This document shows, in pieces, positions 50,655 through 63,434 of a stretch of 64,000 nucleotides of DNA. The first letter of the stretch is position 1, and each line of letters begins with the position of its first letter. The notes under the pieces are model-generated. The model saw nothing but the letters and a program-made list of their open reading frames with translations. It had not been told where the DNA came from and ran no database searches. This stretch comes from Dipylidium caninum (Eukaryota > Platyhelminthes > Cestoda > Cyclophyllidea > Dipylidiidae), in the NCBI GenBank assembly GCA_017562135.1, contig QEYB01001046.1, positions 1,364,001 through 1,428,000 of the forward strand, in the 5' to 3' direction. A program made the position numbers and the translations under genes.

Positions 50655-53600
50655 ACAAATGGGGTATGTACAATTGCAGAAATAATGAACGTTAGTCTCT
50701 TGGGAAAGTGACAAGATAGAGAGCACCACGCGACCGGCCTCGAAGCAGGTTTAAAGGAAACGCGCTAGCAGTCTGCCCTTGATGTCGTGTCAGTGATGTA
50801 GTTGTGCTGCTTTGTATCCCACATTTCATTAGTAATATGCTTCGTATAAACCACCATCTCTATTAACTGATTTTTTCTTATTTTTTAACTCCTTTTGATA
50901 AAGGATTTTTATGTATAGAGTGAGTTGGTAACTTATAAAATAAAACATTTGGATTTCCTCTTACATAGACCTGAAAAAACAAAAATTTTGACCCCAAAAG
51001 TTCGCCACCAAGCCTGTCACACGGCCAAATAAAACAAAATTTGCGACTCTTACGTAAATACTGGCTGTTTTTATAAATAACGTATTTTCTTTTATCAGTG
51101 TCATCGTGTGGTGTTTGCGCCTAAGATGGCAAGGATTAGGTTCTGAAGTTCAGACGAGAAACAATACATTGTTACAACATTCTGATGTTTCATAAAGGAT
51201 TATTTTGTTAATACCTAACACGCTTATTCCTCTGCCAGCTCTTGAGCGCGATTACTTAAAGCTTACTTGTGCTTCGTTTCTCGATGTTGCTCAGATTCTA
51301 ATTGTACAACACAGTCTCTGCTGTAAGGCTCCACTTACTCAATTACCCCCAAGGATCCTTATCCTTTCAGTATTTTGTTTACACATCTACACCCACCTTC
51401 CCGTGATCTGCACCTGAGGTTATCAGCACAGTTTTCAGACCATGTCGTCCTCCCATCCTAGTTTCTTTTATTCTTTTCGATAACTTATATTCCACCTTAA
51501 GAGGGACTCTGGAGAATTAAGTCATCATTCCTCGCAAAACTAGGCCTTATGCAACTGTTTTTTTCGTCTTTTCAAAGGAAACTTCTCCTCAAGCCCCTGT
51601 ATTCGTACGACGTAAGCAATGGCTTTGTTACAGCATTTTTTAATGCAACTCAATTTCCAACACTTCACTGAAGCATAAAAATCCACACCCACATGGATAC
51701 TTGTATTTTACGTCAAATCCACATTGTGAATCGTAATTATTCACGTCGTCTCTTCCTCCACACAGCTTCTTTTGCCACTTATGGTGCTCATCCCTCCCTT
51801 CCGCGTCGAGAGCGGGTCCACCCTCAGCAGACGGTGTAAGCAATGTGAAAAAGTTCCAACTCGGATCCTTTACAACAGGCACCAATTTGTCTTGAGAAAA
51901 GTATTCTGTCTGAGAACCAAAATGGGAGCGGTACCGCCAGCCCCTCCACCCCCAGCTACCGGTTCAGTTGCTCGGTGAAGCAGTATTTTCTCTCCTGGCG
52001 CAGCAGCATCGAAAACATGTCGCTTTCGAGGAAGCGAAAGAATGTCGCTAAAAGGGCAGGCTCCATTTTAAATGGTCCGAATAAGGAAACATTTGAGAAA
52101 ATACTATATCCATTGAGAAGCCCTCTCTCTCTTAAAGTTACTCCCGTTTTGATTGCTCTGATCTCACAGCATTTTAGCAATTATGTGTACCAAAAGTGCC
52201 ATTTTATTGTGGACGGACTTCCCTCCTCAGCCCGTAGTGGCAGCTGTCACACGTCGATATGGTTTCGTTCTCTTCCTACCTTTCTCGGCTCACACAAAAG
52301 GTAACTTTTTTCGTAGTTTCTTTTATTTACTCGTCTTCCACAGACTCAGAGACTTCCGACATCGTTTAAGCACCACTGCCCTCCTCTTCGAGCTCACGCC
52401 AAGGCTTTACCACACCGCATTGCGTTGTTTACTCCGATTTTTAGGTCGCTCACCAGGGCAACCACCGGTGTAAACCGTCGTGATCGTCAGTCTGTGCATG
52501 GTAACATGAGGTTTTTGACATGATAAATGGCGGCAAGGTCTAACTGAATTGCTGTGATGGCGAACAAACCCCTCGATATTTTTTCTTCTTTCAATTCGTC
52601 AGACCGCTTTCCTTTGAGTTGTCATTTCGTTTGCCTGACGGTACAACAGTCATCGTCTGCCTCGCAGTCACTGCAACCCGTGTTACCGCGGAGGAGGGGA
52701 CGGGCTGAAGCTGGGGATGGCCGGCAGTCGAGTGCGGGGCGCTAGAGCTGGCCGTCAGCTCCGAGGATGATGAGTAGAGGGCTTCAAAACCCAGGGCGAC
52801 GAAACTTCCGAAAAGTTAAAGTGTCTGCATTTGTGGGCAGACCCACTCGCTGCCGATAGAGGCCAGCTTCTTTCCCACCGGAGGCAAAATCCTTGCGGAT
52901 GTCAAAGCTGGCGCACCTCCGCGGGGAGAGACAATGACCCGCCCGGGTGTGGACAAATGCACATGCGAACTTCAACTGATTCTCCCTGCAACAACGTACC
53001 TATTCCCGATTATTGCCTTCTCGAATGTAGTGGCGTGGAAGGCTTCTTAGGAGAAATGAAACTGGGCAATGTGGACCAACTAAGACGTGTAGACGTCCGG
53101 AAGAATTGGGGTTGAAAAAATCGACAAATTTTCAAACAGTCTGATTTTCGCGGTTCATAATAGAATAAAGTGCATCTGACTTAACGCGTTACCATGGCAA
53201 CAGGTTTCAATCTCGGTGAACGTTGTTAAAAGGGAAGAAGATGCTACTTATGACGAAATTTAAGTAGTAGGCGCAAGAAAGAGATAACTGAGAACCTACC
53301 ACCATCCGATAGGCAATAGACGGACGTGTGCAGTCATAGAGCGGCGTGCTTACGATTGGAGACCTCTCAAATATATAACCGCTACAGTCTTAAAGGAATC
53401 GTGTTATTGTTAGGGTTTTTGAACCAACTGAAGAACCTCTCCTATTCCACACCCACTCTATTTTAAACCGCTTCACTACTCAGTCCAATTGGATGGATTA
53501 CACAATTTTCTCGCACACGCCCGCTGTCATCTGCGTCACATGGAGGCGGTGGCACGCATCTTGACTCCGAGATCTTGTTAGACACATCACAGGGATGAGG

Positions 53601-54713
53601 CCCGTCACTCGGCATCGCGCTTTGCAGAGCGAAGCCTTGGCTCCAAGAACAATTAGAGATCTGCCAATTGGGGCGAGGAGAGGCTGAGTCGGTGCGACTC
53701 CTACAGCTCGTGGCACCGCACCATCGGCGCAGCTCATTACGGCTCCGTGCACGCAGCCGAGAGCAGGCAAGAGGCGCGCATAAGCCCACATTCCACGAGT
53801 CTTGTGTGCGTGAGAAAGACGCGATGGAAGACAGAGAAAGAGGAGTGGCCAGAAGCGCCGCGCCGTTCCTCAGCCATGGTAGGTCCTCCGATCCCCTCAG
53901 TGTGTAAGACCTTCCCCCTTTTATGGAATCCGATGTGGTCGGCATCAGGAACAGTAGCGTCGTCCGTCCTCGCAAACACTTGAAGGAGACAGTGGTAATT
54001 CTTATATTCCGTTCAAGCCTTCTGTATTTTTTCTCCACACAGCCATCTCGTGGGCTCGACGACTCGTCATGGCTCGGAAGTGAAAACAGGATTTGGCCGA
54101 ACAAAGGGGCAAGTCATTAACACCGAAAATTTTTTTTCCAATAAGAGTTCTGTGCATTTGCTAACCATTACCATGCGTTTTTTAATTTCGTTTTTGCTTT
54201 TTTCACTTACCTTCCCGCGCCTCTTTAAAAGTGACACATGACCGGAATTCTTCCCACCCTAAGTGGAAATCGATAAATCAATAATTTGTTCGCGTGGCTC
54301 CTACTCGTCCTGCCTTTGACCAATCGCGTGCGAGTCGTCATCAGAGTGCATTCCACTTGCGAGATGCCATTGGCCAATGGCCGTCGGGCGTCCCCCGGAG
54401 CCCTCAGACCGCGACCCGCGTGGGCGTGTGGGGGGAGGGAGGCGGGTGGAGGGGAGCTGGCGCGCTCAGCCTTCAGACACCTTCCACATTACTTTGCCCA
54501 TTTTCAGGCTTTTTCAACTATTTGGGATACTTTTCGGCACTCGGGTCTAGCAGGATCTTCCTATGTAACAAAACCGACTTTTCGTTTACCAAAAGATGAC
54601 TAAAGGCGAGCTAGGGGGGGGGTTATCGCCTCCTCCCCCTCTGTCTCCGTCATTCTTTGCCATTCCTGCCGTTCAGCACGAAAGATGGGTAAAAATTTGG
54701 TGTGATTTTTCAC

Positions 54714-54773
54714 CTTAGAGCGGTTGATTTCCTTTAGGGCGTCGCAGATATCGTCGCCCGAGAGTCTGCCTGC
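54714..54773 (-). CDS. Candidate 60-nt exon, unknown minus-strand gene
   Basis: A strong tctctctccag acceptor is followed by 20 codons (AGRLSGDDICDALKEINRSK) and a GTGAAA donor, phase 0 at both ends. The peptide looks like an amphipathic helix. No family was recognised. Confidence 0.4.
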
Positions 54774-55295
54774 CTGGAGAGAGAGTATGAGAGCTTTCTG
54801 CCGACGAATTCTTAAAGAACTCAAGTCCCTTTAATCCACTTAAAATTTATGCTTCTCTTGTTAACCTCATTCACTTAATTAAGGCTTATTAAGCGCACCC
54901 ATGGAGGCGGCGATTCGTATTTGTATAATTGAGGGGAGCCGGGAGAAAGGCGAGTCGAGCGGTAGATGAGGCCTCTGTGCTCTCCCTCTTTCTCCGTCCG
55001 CTCATTACGCCGACTTTTGGGCACGACAGCTCCCCGTCACTCCCAAAGTACTGCTGAGGTCGGGTGAAACCCCTTGCGATGCGTTTTTTCCCCTTCGTTT
55101 TTCTCCCAGACCCCAAGAAGCCCTGTGGAACCTGCGAGCCCGCGGACGCGGGTGGGCTCGGGCGAGGAGTGTCTGAGGCGGAAAGGCCCGCCGAAGGGGC
55201 ACCACAGCGGCGCCTCTACTCCGCGGCGCCAAAACCCCAGAGAAGTACGTATTCTCCGCAAAATTTTCCCACTGAGGCAAGGTGAAGCTCTTACA

Positions 55296-55356
55296 AGCGA
55301 ATGTGATTGCGTCGTCGCCACAGCTTAGGTGGCGCGTCTCATAGACACTTTCACCG
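55296..55356 (-). CDS. Candidate 61-nt exon, unknown minus-strand gene
   Basis: A pyrimidine-rich acceptor (cttgcctaccctcag) and a GTAAGA donor bound an open segment containing SVYETRHLSCGDDAITFA. Phase is 2 in and 1 out, so it cannot join 54714-54773 directly; another exon between them would be needed. Confidence 0.3.
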
Positions 55357-57440
55357 CTGAGGGTAGGCAAGAGGCAGAGGCGTTTTTTAATGCGGGATGA
55401 AGGAATGCCACGGCTTTTATTTCCCTCCGAGGAGGCTGGCGAATGGGAGCGTCCAAGATGTTCCCCTGAGCTCTTTGAGTCCTTCCTTTGGGAAGGCGTC
55501 TCTCTCTCTACTTTCCCTTTGAACGTTGCGTTCGAGACGTCAATAACTGGCGCGAGTCATATACTCCCCGAGAATGCATCGTTGGGTGGAAGCAAAGACT
55601 GTTGAAGGCCTTTTCCACCCCGACAATTGCCGACTGACTGCGGAGATATTTGATGTCGCCTTCACAAACCACCTCCACGACTGGCGCGCTCTCAGGACCG
55701 AGGCGGGTGGAGGAGGGCCTAGTCGCATCGCGACTGTCGAACACGCCTTTCGAAGGTCCACGAAAGACCCCACATAAAGCAGCAGTTGGTAGGCCATCCG
55801 GGGATGCAGCCTCGCGATTGCGAGTTCACTCAGAGATGCCCTATTTCAGGCAGTCATTAGTCGAAATCTCCCCTTAAAATTCCCTCCTGTCGGTCGACTT
55901 TTACCAGCCTCGTAAGAGTGCGTGAGTGTTTTGTCCCACGTCAGCCCCGGTCTGTGGAGGGCCAAGTGCCTCTCTTGGCGACCACGCCAGCACCGCCTTC
56001 GATGGTTTATCAACCTCTCAGTCCGGAGGGGCATGCGGAGGGGGAAGCCTCGAAAAGGGGCCCACGAAATAGCCCCACACCACCACGAGGTGGCGCGGTG
56101 TTGAGAGTCTTGCGCCACGTCCCTGCGCCGCATCCACACTGCGCCTCCCCTTCCTTGCAGGCCTCGTCGAGCAGGTCGAGGACTCACCGCCCTGAGGCGC
56201 AGGCGGCCGACGTCTCGCGGAAGTTTTCGGCACCCGCGGAGGTATCGTCTCCCTTTGCCACCGCCGGTCGCCTCACAGCGGCCGCTCACGAGGCTCACTG
56301 GTTCCCTGTGAAATGCCTTTCAGGTGGGACTCGCCGACCGGGGCTGGAGTGGAAGCGCGGCGCACAAGCAGGAGGCTATTCGAAAGCACTCCGTTCCAGT
56401 TGAGTTGACCCCAGCGCATCCACAGGATTCCCTTCCCGCACACCTTGTTGCCTCATTTTCCCTGCATCTTCTAGGTTGGGACAACCATGTGGAGGAGAGG
56501 TGGTGACCAGCCGCAAACCGAAGCTTTACTGCGAAAGCTTTCTTCCTCGAATGAGGTGAAGACCACATGTTCTCTTTCCACAGTTTTGTCAGCCCTGTCA
56601 AGGCAGCTCGCAGTTGAGTGCGAAGAGGGCGACTCAAAGGCCCGGGTGCGGATTAGTCTGGGGGAAAGGCCGGTTCCAAGGGCACAAGCCAAAGCTGCTG
56701 GCCTCTAAAATGTACTGCCTGGTCTGCCTCCGACGCCCTGGCTTTAATGATGTCCGGGAAGGGGGGGAAATCCACGCCTCCCGCAAGTTTTCTGTCCGTC
56801 GAAGCACTTCACCAAAAATACTCGAGTTCCCAGGCTCGAGGGCCGCTGAATGAAACTAAGTAGCATCTGCACGATGTGTATCGGGAATATTACACCTTCT
56901 TTGAGGTTGCTTTGCCTCGTCGTCATGTGAAGTGCAGCACGAACCCAAATACACCTCAAGTGAAGGCAACTTTTCGCGCGGATTTGCGAGAAGCAAAGAG
57001 AGCCGCGAAATCTCTTTGCAGGATTTTTTTCTCCTCCAGTTAGTTTGCAAAACTCGACATCTCCGTGCGGTGTGCATTAGTGAAAATATTTTCCATTCCA
57101 GCGAGAAATTGTGCCTTTTTTAGGATTTTAACAGTCAGTCTTTTCCAACTTGCCTAGAGCGCCTACAGAATCGGCACGAAGTCCTACACCGCCTGCCCAC
57201 CGTCGCCCTCGCTGGTACGGACGATTTGCTTTGTGCATAAGGTTGAGTGCGTTGATGTCTGAGAGTCAACTGGTTAGCTTTGACGACGAGGCGCCAGCAG
57301 CCCTAGCCAAGTGCTCCTCGAAGCACCGCGGTTCCCCCCATCCCCCCCCGGGTCCACGTCGTCTCTTGTCCCTACATCACGGCAGTCTGCCCTTTTTCTC
57401 CTCCGCCTAGAGTGAGTCCGTCGGCCGGCGTGGACTGCGG

Positions 57441-60400
57441 ATGGAGGACTCGGACGAGGAGAGCGATTTCTTCCGACAAGTGAGTTTCTGCCCACGCCGT
57501 GCGCAGCGGATGCTCGCGCGAGACGAGGTTCTTGGGGTGCTGCAACTCGTTGTGCTCCGCTCCACTCCGCTCCACTTTGCCTTTGCCCAGGTGATGGTCC
57601 ACGCGCAGAACACCAACAAGGCGGGCGCGAGCGCGCCCCGCGCCACCGTCAGAGACAGCGTGAAATACGTGAGTCCACATCTCGTTTGAGTGTGTTTCCT
57701 AAAGTACCCCGCACCGACGAGGCTGCCATTTCAACGTTTGTGCCTGAAGAGTCGTTCGCCGCGTCCCGTGACTTCCCACTCCCCGCCGCAGTCGTGGCTC
57801 CAGACGAGGAGTAAAACGCCGGTGAAGACGTCGGTGAGTGCACATGTTGAGTGCGTAAACCTTCTGCCTCAAGTCGCGTTTGAGTCGCCTCCCGCCTGCC
57901 GCCCTGGCACCGGGGGGCTGCGCTCACCTCCCGGCAGCGGGGCCGCCGGGCCGGGACTCGATGGCACCGTTTGGCACACACCACAACTCCCATCGTCTTT
58001 AAAAAAAAAACAAAAAAACAACTGTTCTGCACCATAGGCACCCAACAGTAGGCCAGCCTCCGCCGTCCTCAGTGCTACGCCACTGCCGCGAGTTTCTCCT
58101 GCAATTCTCAAGGTACCTCACCGCCACCCCCTTGACCGACCATTTCTTGCATTTTTCCCCCAATCTCCTCAAAAAGGAGCTTCTGCCAATTTCACAGGGT
58201 TTAGATAGAATTTTGAGGGAAATCCCCTGCTCACTTGTGCATAGATACAGCTTCCGTTGGGCTCCATTGCACGCCAGAAGGTGGAGCTCCGCGCCTTGCC
58301 TCGAAAAAGCCCATTTGATCCGCCAAAAACCGCCACAGTGCGCCTCCCCCCGCCCCCCCTCCCAACCGCCAAATGGTAGTTCAGCTTACAAACTAGGGCC
58401 TTCCAGGCCATCGTACTTTCCGTCCTCCTCGGGAGAGGATAGAGACTTCGCCGAATCCCTCTTTGGCATTGACGCGGGCAGGGCGCTTCCCAGGAGGTTG
58501 GGTCAGACTCCAACTCCCCGTTTCTCTGTGCCAACGGCCCAACGTAACTTCCACCATTTTGTATACCGAAGGCCCCTCGAGCCGCCAGCAATCGTCAGAC
58601 ATCGTCGACGCCGACTCCGACTCCGACTCCAACGCCGGCGCCGACGGGAGAGCGAGGCGACAAGGTAGGACTGTTTACGAAAAATAACGCCAAGATAGTC
58701 GACTTTTGAAGTGGGTGCTGCTCCAGCCTCCCCCATGCCGCGGCGTGGGCTGACGTCCTCGTTTGCTTTCAAATAGAACTCGAAGTTACCTACTGCCTCT
58801 GAAGACAAGGAGGAGGCCTCGCTTTGGTCATCGCGACAGCTGAGCTCCAGGATAGAAATCAGCACCAGCGTCAGCAAAGGTCCACTCCCGCACCTGGACA
58901 AAGTAAGAAAAACCCTTCTACTTCTTCTTATTCTTCTCTCCTTCCACCGCCTCCTCCCCTCGAACACCCTTTTGTCATTTTGTGATGGATACAAGGTAAA
59001 ACCTTCTCAAATCTCCCGAACTGACGCCTGTGTTGCGTAACAGAACCCACCTTCCGCAGGGCTAAGAGGAGGGTAAGTTGTTTCGTCAAACTTGCCCTCG
59101 TTGCAATTCCCAAAGCGTCCAACTTCTCGCGAATGGGCGCATTGACGCCAACCTCCCGCCGTCCGTACGCTGGCACGACCGCGACTGTCTGTGAGTTCAC
59201 AAGGACCCGTCCTGGAGGAGGGCGCCCCGACCAAGTGAGCTGCGCAAATGCCAGCTTGCCGCCACGGCGCAGGACGAGGTGACCGTGGAGCCCTCCAAGT
59301 TGGTCGGACACTGGGCCTTTTCTTTCCACACGCATCGTTCGCCACTTCCGCGGCTTTTTGGTTCTGCGACCTTCCACTAGTCAGACTGGGGAGGCGGAAA
59401 CAACACGACCGAACGCGCGACACCCACTGAGGGTGAATCAGGCAGCTCCGACACGAACCGCCGAGATATCACGGCATCCCGCTTGTTAGGCCGACGGGGG
59501 ACTTTATGGTTGATCGCGGCCTCCAAACAGTCTGGGCGCGCATTCTTCTAACCACCGAAAAGGAGGCCGAGTGGAATAGGCGGTCGTCAAGAGCAATTCC
59601 GTTTTCCTTGCAGAAAGTCGTGGTGGTCGACGTGGGGCACTACTGCGTGCGGGCCGGGATTCCGTGCGGTCAGCGTACGTCCATTGTCACCTCGTTGAAC
59701 TCGTCTAACCCCCTTCCCCTGCCGCTTTAGCCAGGGCGCCCGACGTCTGCCTGCCCAACGCGATCGGGGTGGCCCCGAGTCGCCTGCTCTTCGGCAAGGC
59801 GGTGGCCCAGATCGTAGGCTCCTCGCCGGAGCAGGGCCCCCGCGCCGCTGTGATCGTCTCCCCGCTACGCCAGAGCCAAATCACCGTGAGTTCGGCCGGC
59901 CCGGCCTCCGCCTCGTCACCGCTTGTCCTAACGTGCAGTCCTCCGTCTGCAGGCACCAGTCAGCATGCACGGAGTGTCGCTTCAGAGGGAATTCTTCCGC
60001 GAGTTGTTCAAACGACTCGCCATCTCGGGCAGAGGTTATAAGGTGATCTGGCCGTTGTATCTGCCCCTACCCTTAAATGTCCACTTAATTCTACTCCTTC
60101 GGTCACAGCTTCTCGTCTGCTTGCCCACTCGGGCGTCGGCGCTGCGACCGCATTTCATTGACTACTTTCTCAGCTCCACCTCGCAAGAGCAGGGCCTCGA
60201 TGCAGTGGAGGAAGTAGCAACCATTTCTGCCTTCCGAGCGGCTTTTCAAGCCGTGAAAAGCTCCACCTGCCTCATGATCTCCTTCAGCGCAGACCTCGAA
60301 ATCATCCCCGTGGCCGAAGGTCAGTCAGTAATAAGGCTAGTCCACAGAGCAGTTAACGTAAGCTCGGAGGTTTGACCGCTGCCAAGACGTTCTTGCTCAG

Positions 60401-62302
60401 CAAACCAAAAAGCATCACACCGTGAGACGGAGCAGAAATGCGAAGAGTTCCAGGCCAAAGTTTCATCAGCTGCAAGGGGGACTTCAAAATAGAATGGTTG
60501 GAAAATGACAGTGTAGATCGAGTGGCTGGTACTACCTCCAGAGGGCATTGCAGTCTATCACGGAGGCTGTGAATCCTCCTGAACAGTGCTGGAGGGGTGG
60601 GGGGTGGAGCAAAAGAGTTGACAGAGGCCTATTAAAGAAGAACTCAATGACTAGAGATACCAGTTGAATGGGCAGAGTGTGCTGTTGAGCGGCCAATGAA
60701 TGTATTTCCTCATTCCAGGACTCCTCATCGAGAACGCTCGGTCAACTATCGCCCTTTACGGCGAACAAGCTCTTCGCTCCCTGATGAGGGACATGGCCAA
60801 CTGGGGCATTGAGTTAAGTGAGAATGAGGTTGAATATTACGGGCCCTACATCTTCCAGAAGGTGAGACCTCGCTCCCGCCCCCGCCCCCGCTCGACACCC
60901 ATGTCCTCTCCCCATTCCGAGTAACTCGACTGAGAGACGACACTCCTGCGACTGCCTCTCACCCCTCCATGAAGTCGGGGCGGGTGAGGCGGCGGCGGCG
61001 GCATAAATAGCATTTTTGACGTTTGGTGTCGACCGCTTGCTTGACCGATGTTCGTGGTGTCCTTGCTGCCGGTGACAGCATAGAGTGCGTCTGTTTTCCA
61101 TGAGAATGTTAAAATTGAGATTAAATTAAGCCGAGATTCACCCTAATTTTGCCACAAAAAACCGCCCTCTCCGAGCTGCGGAGTGCTCAGCGTCAACTGG
61201 CGAGGCATGTCGCCCAAACTTTGCCCTCGTGATGCAGTCTTTGCCCAACGTGCGTCGATTCAAACCATTTGTCTTTTGATACTTTAGGCGGCATTTATAG
61301 GAAATGGGGGAAAGGAATGTCGTGATGTCGTGGTTGATCTGTCGGAGTACGCGCCCCATCCTCGGAATAGGTGAGTTTCTCCACTCGACCAAACTCCCAA
61401 TCTACGTCCTCTCTCTTGTCGCCACAGATGCTTAAGAGAGCAAAAAGTAGCAAACTGAGAAGGTATTTGTCAAAGCTTAGTCCTTTTTTCTAAGAAACCG
61501 TCGCCACAGCGAGCCCCTGGTGGCCGGTTAACAGGCCTTTCAGTCACCCTCCTTTGCAAATCATCCTCCTTAGACGCATCCAAGTGCCAGCTGAATTGCG
61601 ACGCCAAGCATCCGACGCGTTGTTGAGATTGGAAGCCAACTACGAAGGAGATATGCCTTCGTTCAAGGAACTTCTCACCAAAACCATCCAGTCCTGCAGC
61701 GTCGATTTCCGCAACTCCATCTGCTCCAACGTAATCCTCATTGGCGAATTCGCCGGCATAGAAGGTGGGCAGAGTTTGGGGGGAACATGGAGCGAAGATG
61801 CCCCCAGCGTTAGGGGTTTGGTGCTACCAAAGAGGGTGGTCAGCTGTGTAAAATAAAATTTCCCATTTTAACCCCCCAATTTGAACGTATATCGAGCTAG
61901 CGAAGTTGACTATTTAGCAGTCCGCACCTTAGCCCCCGCAATCCCGTACATTTGAGCGGTTCTACACTTCAGCTAAGTTACCAGTGGAAAGCTAATTTTT
62001 TGGGTTGATAATTTCATACTTGACAAGGTCTGCGGGAGAGGGTGAGGGAGGAGGTGAGAACGTACCTGCCGGAAAGCGCGGGAATGCCCACCGTGCAGGT
62101 GGCGCCGAGCCCGGGGGAGTCCGTGTACGAGGGAGCCTGCCTCCTCTCCGCTAGGCAGCAGGGCTCGAAGGCCTTTTCCTGCTCCTGGTTCCGCTTCTTG
62201 GATGCACACGCCTGGTCAGCAATGCGCCTCGACGCCCATTGCGACAGCTCCTCTGACACTCGCCTCCTCAACCGTCTCAACAATGACTGTGATTGGCCGT
62301 AG
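57441..62302 (+). CDS. ACTR10: Actin-related protein 10-like (dynactin pointed end) with N-terminal extension
   Basis: Fourteen exons keep frame: 57441-57479, 57591-57668, 57792-57833, 58038-58112, 58572-58664, 58777-58902, 59614-59674, 59731-59885, 59953-60042, 60109-60319, 60719-60861, 61288-61370, 61574-61764 and 62028-62302 (TAG), giving 553 residues. The last eight exons (402 residues) match Arp10 in length and layout: VVVVDVGHYC opening, HGVSLQREFFRELF, VEYLPTRA-like strand LLVCLPTRA, IENARSTIALYGEQAL, then TIQSCSVDFR followed by NVILIGEFAGIEGLRERV (human: CPIDTR and LVVIGGTSMLPGF). Arp10 caps the dynactin filament and links it to cargo. The first six exons (151 residues, acidic start MEDSDEESDFF, then Ser/Thr/Pro-rich with a TP run) are phase-compatible but family-unlike. 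The core is the firm part; the extension is inference. Confidence 0.82.
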
Positions 62303-62840
62303 ATTCAAGAGCGCACGGGCTTGTGCAAGATCGTCCTGCCTCGCGGCATTAGAAAACCCTCTGATGTCCTTGCCAAAGATCTATTTTCTTCTCCATAAAC
62401 TATTGGAATGAAGACCCAGTTTTGTCCTACTAATGGCTTTTCAGTAAAGTGTGCAGAACATTTCCATCCTGTATTTCGGTATTTTGGTATCTGAACCGGT
62501 CGAAAGGGCTTTATCGAGCAGGCTACGAATATGGAGGATATCTAAGCTCCACCCGCACCAGCAAGACCAGTCTCAACTCACTGACAGACTTTTCTCACCA
62601 TGCAAACGTAAACATGAACTACGGGCTCAAGATTGGTTGTGAATGAGCAGGAGACGCAAAAGGTGACCTTTCCTCGAGTGTATCCGCGTTGACACAGATG
62701 AAATTGCCTCATTCTCGAAGCATCTCATGTCGCTAACGCAAGCATGCAACCACTGTGAACTAACATTATCCACCGCAACCCTCACAACGGGACTGACAAC
62801 CATCATCACTCATTCAGTCGAAGTCAGGATTAGGCGAAAA

Positions 62841-62846
62841 AATAAA
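62841..62846 (+). terminator. Possible poly(A) signal of the Arp10-like gene
   Basis: AATAAA lies about 540 nt past the stop at 62302. No closer hexamer was seen. Confidence 0.4.
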
Positions 62847-63288
62847 GCAATAAGATGGCATCTGTTGGAATTTCAGTTGGCCATCAAAAATTAAACTCAC
62901 TTCTAAGCCAAAAAGCATAAATCAAATGCCTTGGGCTGTGTGATTACAGCCCCATCTCGTTAATCGACGCCATTCGTCTTTAACGCCTTATTTTTAGCTG
63001 GGTGATAAGTGAATATGCTACGTTATGCTGAGCTCAACGTATAAACGGGACTGTTAATAACCGAATATAAAAACTAACCCCCACTTATTTCCACCCAAGT
63101 ACTTTGAAAGGCATTAAGGACAGATAGTAAGATTGCAACAAATCTGGAAAAAAAGAGACGCAAAACCTCACATTACTAAAATGACCTTATGGCTAAGAGT
63201 TTAGCGTTGTATCACGTGTAATTAACAATTAACACGTGTCGACGAGGAGAAGAAAGAAATGCTAAACAATACAAGATATAATACAATG

Positions 63289-63294
63289 TTTATT
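63289..63294 (-). terminator. Possible poly(A) signal for the minus-strand gene at the window end
   Basis: TTTATT on + gives AATAAA on -, about 140 nt beyond the stop at 63435. Confidence 0.45.
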
Positions 63295-63434
63295 AAGAAT
63301 GTATATACATACCCCATAGAGGCACACAATTGTTGGAATATATGTACAAAAAACCTCACAAAACCCGGAGGTTCGCTCATGTCCATGTAAGATGTGCACG
63401 GGCAGGACGAGGTAACTGGCCTTATCAGCCACAA

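Larger units (their letters stand above)
50655..57440. other. Unresolved region between PDCD2-like and Arp10-like genes
   Basis: This should contain the promoters of the two flanking genes, which diverge. GC is high from 53.4 kb on, so long open frames occur on both strands and most are uninformative. Only two short minus exons (54714-54773 and 55296-55356) have convincing splice borders. The + frame at 55918-56403 is Pro/Ser-rich and open but unidentified. Confidence 0.4.
62303..63434. other. Convergent intergenic region after the Arp10-like gene
   Basis: AT-rich 3'UTR and spacer between genes ending toward each other. No gene recognised. Confidence 0.5.

Noticed and set aside
49633..50729. 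PDCD2-like gene as a frameshifted pseudogene
   Set aside because: The apparent frame change is fully explained by a 62-nt GT-AG intron that restores conserved sequence.
53463..54104. 213-codon minus frame
   Set aside because: All three minus frames are long here because of GC content; none shows a recognisable domain.
55918..56403. 161-codon + Pro/Ser-rich frame
   Set aside because: Open and coding-like in places, but minus frames are equally open and no family or consistent exon chain could be built.
58391..58551. Extra exon for the Arp10-like gene (SYFPSSSGEDRDF frame)
   Set aside because: The peptide looks plausible, but its phase does not fit between exons 58038-58112 and 58572-58664; the direct join is frame-perfect.
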